From: Agromyces rhizosphaerae
Lineage (GTDB): Bacteria > Actinomycetota > Actinomycetes > Actinomycetales > Microbacteriaceae
Length of the DNA stretch: 64,000 nt
Direction: 5' to 3'
Assembly (NCBI RefSeq): GCF_027925245.1
Contig: NZ_BSDP01000001.1
Coordinates: 3,472,001-3,536,000, forward strand
Shown: positions 59,094 through 64,000 of the stretch, one piece after another
How the letters are laid out: every line of letters starts with the position of its first letter
How positions within the stretch are numbered: the stretch's first letter is position 1
Position numbers and translations under genes: made by a program
Notes under the pieces: generated by a model
Databases searched by the model: none
Told to the model about the DNA's origin: nothing
The model's input: only the letters and a program-made list of their open reading frames with translations

Positions 59094-60582
59094 CCGCCTC
59101 ACCTCCCAGGTACTCGTGCACCGCGCCGGCGAAGCGCCGGCCCCGGTCCGCGTAGTCGGTGAACTGGTCCATCGACGCCGCGGCCGGTGCGAGGAGCACG
59201 GTGTCCCCCGCCTGTGCGAGGCCCGCGGCCGAGGCGACCGCGTGACGCATCACGTCACCAGTGTCGGCGCTGTCGACCTCGACCACCTCGAGCCCGGGGG
59301 CGTGTCGCGCGAACGCCGCCACCAGCGGTGCACGGTCCACGCCGATCACGACGACGGCGCGCAGCCGGTCGACGTGGCCTGCGACGAGCGCGTCGATGTC
59401 GACGCCCTTGAGCAGGCCGCCCACGATCCAGACCACCGACGGGTAGGCCGCGAGCGACGCCTGCGCCGCGTGCGGGTTGGTCGCCTTCGAGTCGTCGACC
59501 CAGCTGACGCCGTCGGCCGCCGCGACCTGCTCGATGCGGTGCGCGTCGAGCCGGAACGACGCGAGGGCGTCGTGCACGGTCGCCGGCGGCACGCCGACCG
59601 ACCGGGCGAGCGCCGCCGCGGCGAGGATGTTCGCCACGACGTGCGGCGCCGCGAGGCCCGCCTGCGCGAGCTCGTCGAGCGTCGTCAGCTCGAGCGCGGT
59701 GTTGCGCCGGTCGTCCAGGAACGCGCGGTCGCAGAGCACGCCCTCGGCGATGCCGAAGTCGCTCGGCCCCGGGACGCCCAGGTCAAACCCGATGGCGCGT
59801 GCGCCCTCCTCGACGTCGGCCTCGCGGACCATCCGCTCCGTCGCGGCATCCGACTTGTTGTACACGCACGCGACGCGCACATGCTCGTACACCTTCGCCT
59901 TGGCGGCCCGGTAGGCCTCGGCCGAGCCGTGCCAGTCGAGGTGGTCGTCGGCGATGTTCAGGCAGACGGATGACACGGGGTGCAGCGCCCCCGGACCCGT
60001 GAGCGGCAGTGCGTGCAACTGGTAGCTCGAGAGCTCGACCACGAGCACGTCGAACCCGCCCGGGTCGCGCACCGCGTCGAGCACGGGCACGCCGATGTTG
60101 CCGCAGGGCGCGGCGCGCAGCCCGTGGGCGGCGAGCATCGTGGCGGTGAGCTGGGTCGTGGTGGTCTTGCCGTTGGTGCCCGTGACGAGGATCCACTCTG
60201 CCGCCGGCTCCACCTTGTCGCGCACGCGCCAGGCGAGCTCGATGTCGCCCCAGACGGCGACCTGCTCGGACGCCGCCCACTCGAGCAGCGGGTGATCGGG
60301 GTGGAACCCGGGCGAGGTGATCACGAGCTCGGGGTCGAACGCGGCGACCTCGTCGGGCACGGCATCGAGCGGATGCTGCAGCAGGCGCGCGCCGATCACC
60401 TGGAGCACGCGCACGCGATCGTCGTCGACCTTCGGCGCGACCACGAGCACCTCGGCACCGAGCTCGGCGAGCGTGTCGGCGGCGGCGAAGCCGGTGACCC
60501 CGGCGCCCAGGACGAGGACCCTCAGGCCCGACCAGTCGGAGCGCCAGCTCGTGAGACCGTCGAGCCGGGAGGCATCCGTCAT
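59053..60582 (-). CDS. murD: UDP-N-acetylmuramoylalanine--D-glutamate ligase
   Basis: MurD (509 residues) adds D-glutamate to UDP-MurNAc-L-Ala. The N-terminal Rossmann domain reads VLVLGAGVTGFAAADTL, the ATP loop is TGTNGKTTT near 133-141, and the central DHLDWHGS and DDSKATNPHA motifs bind substrate and metal. The C-terminal domain ends with a 20-residue polar tail that overlaps ftsW by 41 bases. The ATG overlaps the mraY stop by one base (TGATG). Confidence 0.95.
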   Translation of the reverse strand: MTDASRLDGLTSWRSDWSGLRVLVLGAGVTGFAAADTLAELGAEVLVVAPKVDDDRVRVLQVIGARLLQHPLDAVPDEVAAFDPELVITSPGFHPDHPLLEWAASEQVAVWGDIELAWRVRDKVEPAAEWILVTGTNGKTTTTQLTATMLAAHGLRAAPCGNIGVPVLDAVRDPGGFDVLVVELSSYQLHALPLTGPGALHPVSSVCLNIADDHLDWHGSAEAYRAAKAKVYEHVRVACVYNKSDAATERMVREADVEEGARAIGFDLGVPGPSDFGIAEGVLCDRAFLDDRRNTALELTTLDELAQAGLAAPHVVANILAAAALARSVGVPPATVHDALASFRLDAHRIEQVAAADGVSWVDDSKATNPHAAQASLAAYPSVVWIVGGLLKGVDIDALVAGHVDRLRAVVVIGVDRAPLVAAFARHAPGLEVVEVDSADTGDVMRHAVASAAGLAQAGDTVLLAPAAASMDQFTDYADRGRRFAGAVHEYLGGEADDGSAPRAPGHAG

Positions 60583-61676
60583 CAGTTGGCGAGCCATTCG
60601 AGGTAGAAGGTGCCGACTCCGGCCGCGACCAGCAGGCCGGCGATGATCCAGAAGCGCACCACGATCGTGACCTCGGCCCATCCCTTGAGCTCGAAGTGGT
60701 GGTGGATCGGGCTCATCAGGAAGATGCGCTTGCCCCGCGTGAGCTTGAAGTACGCCCGCTGCACGATGACCGAGCCGGTCTCGATCACGAAGAGGCCGCC
60801 GATGAGGATGAGCAGCAGCTCGGTGCGGCTCACGACCGCGAGGGCCGCCAGCGCCCCGCCGAGTGCGAGCGAGCCCGTGTCGCCCATGATGATCTTCGCC
60901 GGGTTCGTGTTCCACCACAGGAAGCCGAGCACCGCGCCGACGATGGCGGTCGCGACGATCGCGATGTCGAGCGGGTCGCGCACGTCGTAGCAGCGGTACC
61001 CGTCGCTCGGGTTGAGGTTCTCCGAGAAGCACGACTGGTTGAACTGCCAGAAGCCGATGATGACGAAGGAGCCGATCGCGAGGATCGAGGCGCCCGAGGC
61101 CAGGCCGTCGAGCCCGTCGGTGACGTTCACCGCGTTCGAGGCGGCGGCCGTCAGCAGCGTGATCCAGAGCACGTAGAGGATGACGCCGACGATCGTGCCG
61201 AAGACCATGAAGTCGAGCGGCAGGTCGCGGATGAACGAGATGCTCGTCGACGCGGGAGTGACGCCCTGCGAGTTCGGGAAGCCGATCGCGAGCAGGGCGA
61301 ACAGCGCCGCGACGATCACCTGGCCGGCGATCTTGGCCCAGCCGCCGAGGCCGAGGCTCTGCTTCTTGCGCGTCTTCAGGAAGTCGTCGACGAATCCGAC
61401 GATGCCGAGCCCGACCATCATCAGCAGCACGAGCAGGCCCGACGCGGTCGGCGGCTCGTCGAACAGCAGGGTCGCCGTGAAGTACCCGAACAGCGTGCCC
61501 AGGATGAAGATGATGCCGCCCATCGTGGGCGTGCCGCGCTTGACGTGGTGGCTCTTCGGACCGTCGTCGCGGATGAACTGGCCCCAGTTCAGCTTCGTGA
61601 ACAGCCGGATGAACAGCGGCGTGAGGAACAGCGTGAAGGAGAGCGACAACGCTCCGGCGGTCAACAGAGTTCTCAC
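60582..61676 (-). CDS. mraY: Phospho-MurNAc-pentapeptide transferase
   Basis: MraY (364 residues) transfers phospho-MurNAc-pentapeptide to undecaprenyl phosphate, giving lipid I. Ten membrane helices are expected. The family motifs [24 protein letters not shown] (acidic catalytic pair), [15 protein letters not shown] and SPIHHHFEL are all intact. I chose the GTG that overlaps the murF stop as GTGA, with GGGAG 10 bases upstream; an ATG 9 bases earlier is less well spaced. Confidence 0.96.
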   Translation of the reverse strand: MRTLLTAGALSLSFTLFLTPLFIRLFTKLNWGQFIRDDGPKSHHVKRGTPTMGGIIFILGTLFGYFTATLLFDEPPTASGLLVLLMMVGLGIVGFVDDFLKTRKKQSLGLGGWAKIAGQVIVAALFALLAIGFPNSQGVTPASTSISFIRDLPLDFMVFGTIVGVILYVLWITLLTAAASNAVNVTDGLDGLASGASILAIGSFVIIGFWQFNQSCFSENLNPSDGYRCYDVRDPLDIAIVATAIVGAVLGFLWWNTNPAKIIMGDTGSLALGGALAALAVVSRTELLLILIGGLFVIETGSVIVQRAYFKLTRGKRIFLMSPIHHHFELKGWAEVTIVVRFWIIAGLLVAAGVGTFYLEWLAN

Positions 61677-63076
61677 GCGAACCATTCTCCCAATCGGTCG
61701 CCGAGATGCCGCAGACCCGCCGCGTTCGACGATTTCACGAGCACGGTGTCACCGGGCCCGGCCATCGATGATACGAGGTCGAAGGCCTCCTCGGGGGTCT
61801 CGACGAACGTGCTCTCGCCGTCCCACGACCCCTCGTTGATCGCGGTGATGTGGAGGCGCCGCGCGCCCGCGCCCACCACCACGAGCTGCGAGATGCCGAG
61901 CCGCACCGCCTGCAGGCCGATGCGGTCGTGCTCCTCCCCCGAGAACTCGCCGAGCTCGCTCATCTCCCCGAGCACCGCGATCGTGCGTCCGCCGGCCCGT
62001 CCGAGCTGCGCGAGCGTCTTCAGCGCCGCGGCCATCGAGTCGGGGCTCGCGTTGTAGGCGTCGTTGATGACCGTGATGCCGTCTCGGCCGCCCATGAGCT
62101 GCATGCGCCAGCGCTCGGCGAGCGTCACCGACTCGAGCCGCTGCACGATGTCGTCGAGCGCGAGGCCGAGCTCGGTCGCGACCGCGATCGCCGCGAGCGC
62201 GTTCATGACGTGGTGCTCGCCGAGCACCCGGAAGCGCACGTCGGCGCCGCCGACACCGGCGACCTCGACGTGGAAGTCGGTGCCGCCCGCGTGCGCGACC
62301 ACGTCGCTCGCACGCACGTCCGCGTTCGGGCCGAAGCCGAAGCGCACGATGCGGGCGCGGGTGCGGGCGGCCATGCCGTCGACGCGCGGGTCGTCGGCGT
62401 TCAGCACGGCGACGCCGTCGTCGGCGAGCGCCTCGACCATCTCGCCCTTCGCGAGCACGGTCTGCTCGATGCCGCCGAACTCGCCGGCGTGCGCGAGGCC
62501 GACCTTCAGCACGACCCCGATGTCGGGACGCGCCATGCGCGTGAGGCGCGCGATGTGCCCCACCCCCGATGCGCCCATCTCGGCGACGAGGTACTTCGTC
62601 GACCCGGTGAGCTCGAGCATGGTGACCGGCGCGCCGACCTCGTTGTTGTACGAGCCCCGCGGGGCGACGGTCTCGCCCTCGGGCGACAGGATCGCGCGCA
62701 GGAGGTTCTTCGTCGTCGTCTTCCCGTTCGACCCCGTGATGCCGATCACGCGCAGGTCGCCCGAGGCGCGCACCCTGCTCACGACCTCGGTCGCCAGCGC
62801 GCCGAGCGCGACGACCGCGTCCCCGACCACGACCTGCGGCACGTCGAGCTCGAGCGGGTGCTCGACGATGAGGAGCTCGGCGCCGGCCGCGACCGCGTCG
62901 GGTGCGAATCGGTGCCCGTCCGTCACCTCGCCGGGCTTGCAGACGAACACGTCGCCGGGGCCGACCTCGCGGGAGTCGGTGTGCACCGCTCCCGCCACGA
63001 CTCGGGTGCCGTGCGCGGCATCGACGAGTCGCCCGTCGACGGCGCGCGCGACCTCATCGATCGTCAGGGCGAGCAT
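61673..63076 (-). CDS. murF: UDP-N-acetylmuramoyl-tripeptide--D-alanyl-D-alanine ligase
   Basis: MurF (467 residues) adds D-Ala-D-Ala to the UDP-MurNAc-tripeptide, completing the cytoplasmic precursor. The N-terminal domain holds [17 protein letters not shown], the ATP loop is [10 protein letters not shown] near 114-123, and [12 protein letters not shown] plus [14 protein letters not shown] are substrate and C-terminal signatures. Usually murE precedes murF; here ftsI is followed directly by murF in the window, so murE must lie elsewhere or upstream of ftsI. The ATG follows GCAGGAC. Confidence 0.95.
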   Translation of the reverse strand: MLALTIDEVARAVDGRLVDAAHGTRVVAGAVHTDSREVGPGDVFVCKPGEVTDGHRFAPDAVAAGAELLIVEHPLELDVPQVVVGDAVVALGALATEVVSRVRASGDLRVIGITGSNGKTTTKNLLRAILSPEGETVAPRGSYNNEVGAPVTMLELTGSTKYLVAEMGASGVGHIARLTRMARPDIGVVLKVGLAHAGEFGGIEQTVLAKGEMVEALADDGVAVLNADDPRVDGMAARTRARIVRFGFGPNADVRASDVVAHAGGTDFHVEVAGVGGADVRFRVLGEHHVMNALAAIAVATELGLALDDIVQRLESVTLAERWRMQLMGGRDGITVINDAYNASPDSMAAALKTLAQLGRAGGRTIAVLGEMSELGEFSGEEHDRIGLQAVRLGISQLVVVGAGARRLHITAINEGSWDGESTFVETPEEAFDLVSSMAGPGDTVLVKSSNAAGLRHLGDRLGEWFA

Positions 63077-63088
63077 CGTCCTGCTTTC

Positions 63089-64000
63089 TCACCAGTGCGC
63101 TGGCAGTTCGGGCGCTTCAGCGCCGGAGGGAGTCGTCCGATTCGACTTCAGCACCTGGCTCATGACCTCCTGGAAGACGGGAGCCGAGGCGGCGGACGAG
63201 TTCATCTTAACGGGATCCATGATGCTCACCGAAACGACGAACTCCGGGTCGTCGGCGGGCGCGAAGCCCGACACGGAGACGAGGTAGCCGCTCTGGTAGC
63301 CGCCGTTCCCGTCGGGCACCTGGGCGGTTCCGGTCTTCGCCGCGACCCGGTACCCGGGGACGTTCCAGCGGTCGGCGAGCCAGCCGTCGCGGTACACCTG
63401 CTCGAGCATGAGCGAGGTCTTCGCGGCCGCCTTCTCCGAGATCACGCGCGTGCCCTCGGCGGGCGCCTCGTCGGTGAGCTCGCCGTCCTCGCCCACGCAG
63501 CCCTCGACCAGGGTCACGGGCATGCGCACGCCGCCGTTGGCGATCGTCTGGTAGACGCTCGCGATCTGCACCGCCGTGGTCGTGAGGCCCTGGCCGAACA
63601 TGGTCGTGTACTTGGTCTGGTTGTCCCAGTCCCGCCAGTCGTGCAGGATCCCCGGATCCTCGGCCAGGAACCCGACCTCCGTCGACTGACCGATGCCGAA
63701 CGCCTCCAGGTACCCGAATCGCTCGGAGTCCGACAGGCGCTCGCCGAACAGCGACATGCCGGTGTTCGACGAGTCGACCAGCACGCCCGTCAGGGTCATG
63801 CGCTCGTCCTCGTGGAAGTGGCTGTCGTTGATGTTCGCGCCGTTCGACGGCAGGTAGCGGTACGGCGCGACGACGCCCGGCTCGTCCTCCCCCGCGTCGA
63901 CGACGGCCGCGGCCGTGAGGGTCTTGAACGTCGAGCCGGGCTCGAACGACGCCGTGAACGCCCGCGAGCCGCGGTCGGACGAGTCCGACGCGGCGGGGTC
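63089..64000 (-). CDS. ftsI: Peptidoglycan transpeptidase FtsI (PBP3), 3' part
   Basis: Only the C-terminal 303 residues are in the window; the gene runs off the right end. This is the transpeptidase domain of a class B penicillin-binding protein. The catalytic SxxK is STFK at visible residues 23-26 (in FEPGSTFK), SxN is SSN at 77-79, and KTG is at 222-224 in AAKTGTAQ. FtsI cross-links septal glycan made by FtsW. It lies 12 bases upstream of murF. The tail ends APELPAHW with no PASTA domains visible. Confidence 0.93.
   Translation of the reverse strand, partial: DPAASDSSDRGSRAFTASFEPGSTFKTLTAAAVVDAGEDEPGVVAPYRYLPSNGANINDSHFHEDERMTLTGVLVDSSNTGMSLFGERLSDSERFGYLEAFGIGQSTEVGFLAEDPGILHDWRDWDNQTKYTTMFGQGLTTTAVQIASVYQTIANGGVRMPVTLVEGCVGEDGELTDEAPAEGTRVISEKAAAKTSLMLEQVYRDGWLADRWNVPGYRVAAKTGTAQVPDGNGGYQSGYLVSVSGFAPADDPEFVVSVSIMDPVKMNSSAASAPVFQEVMSQVLKSNRTTPSGAEAPELPAHW

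Overview
This is a very GC-rich chromosomal segment (by eye around 70% G+C, with G or C at most third codon positions) from an actinobacterium, most likely a member of Microbacteriaceae. The placement rests on gene content and order: a wag31-type divIVA next to sepF and yggT, a dcw cluster running into lspA, an RluA-type synthase and dnaE, leuA lying between era and recO, and cydABDC in one operon. Most of the window is conserved core genome. I count about 62 protein genes plus one regulatory leader peptide. No stretch longer than about 200 bases lacks a gene or recognisable control region, and I saw no tRNA, rRNA, insertion sequence, prophage or CRISPR array.

Layout, left to right. (1) 1-4700: a YbaK-type deacylase, a short-chain dehydrogenase, a 54-residue two-cysteine protein overlapping a DsbA/FrnE-like oxidoreductase, a DUF4304 protein, undecaprenyl diphosphate synthase and recO. 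(2) 4700-13900: leuA with a leucine attenuator, then era, a CorC-like CBS protein, ybeY, phoH-like, a HIT protein, rsmE, dnaJ and hrcA behind a CIRCE operator. These all point left and form a translation, RNA-maturation and heat-shock block. (3) 13900-24500: two tandem DUF4870 membrane proteins, hemW, a DUF1990 protein, lepA, rpsT, holA, a 68-residue membrane protein flanked by direct repeats, comEC, comEA and one lower-GC accessory gene with a HEPN-like motif. (4) 24500-34400: leuS, pabB and the cytochrome bd operon cydA-cydB-cydD-cydC. (5) 34400-41800: a BlaI-like repressor, an M56 metallopeptidase and a DedA protein, diverging from cydA across a perfect 17-bp palindrome, then an osmoprotectant-type ABC transporter, a TetR regulator and an App1-like phosphatase. 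(6) 41800-64000: pyrD, nrdR, hisD, a flavin reductase, dnaE, rluD-like, lspA, divIVA, yggT, sepF, yggS, ftsZ, ftsQ, murC, murG, ftsW, murD, mraY, murF and the 3' part of ftsI. This is the division and peptidoglycan cluster, transcribed right to left.

How the parts work together: uppS makes the lipid carrier that mraY and murG load, murF, murD and murC build the UDP-muramyl peptide, ftsW and ftsI polymerise and cross-link septal wall, and ftsZ, ftsQ, sepF and divIVA place the machinery. Genes in operons commonly overlap by GTGA, ATGA or TGATG junctions, which suggests translational coupling. Many promoters share a -10 element of the form TAGVCK, and in about eight cases it lies only 6-9 bases before the start codon, implying leaderless or almost leaderless transcripts.

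The most interesting points are the BlaI/M56/DedA cassette facing the cytochrome bd operon across a shared palindrome, the leucine attenuator with an apparently leaderless leader peptide, the unannotated 54-residue protein coupled to the DsbA-like gene, the leaderless promoter class, and a strongly recurring GCGGATGC motif found in coding and non-coding DNA.
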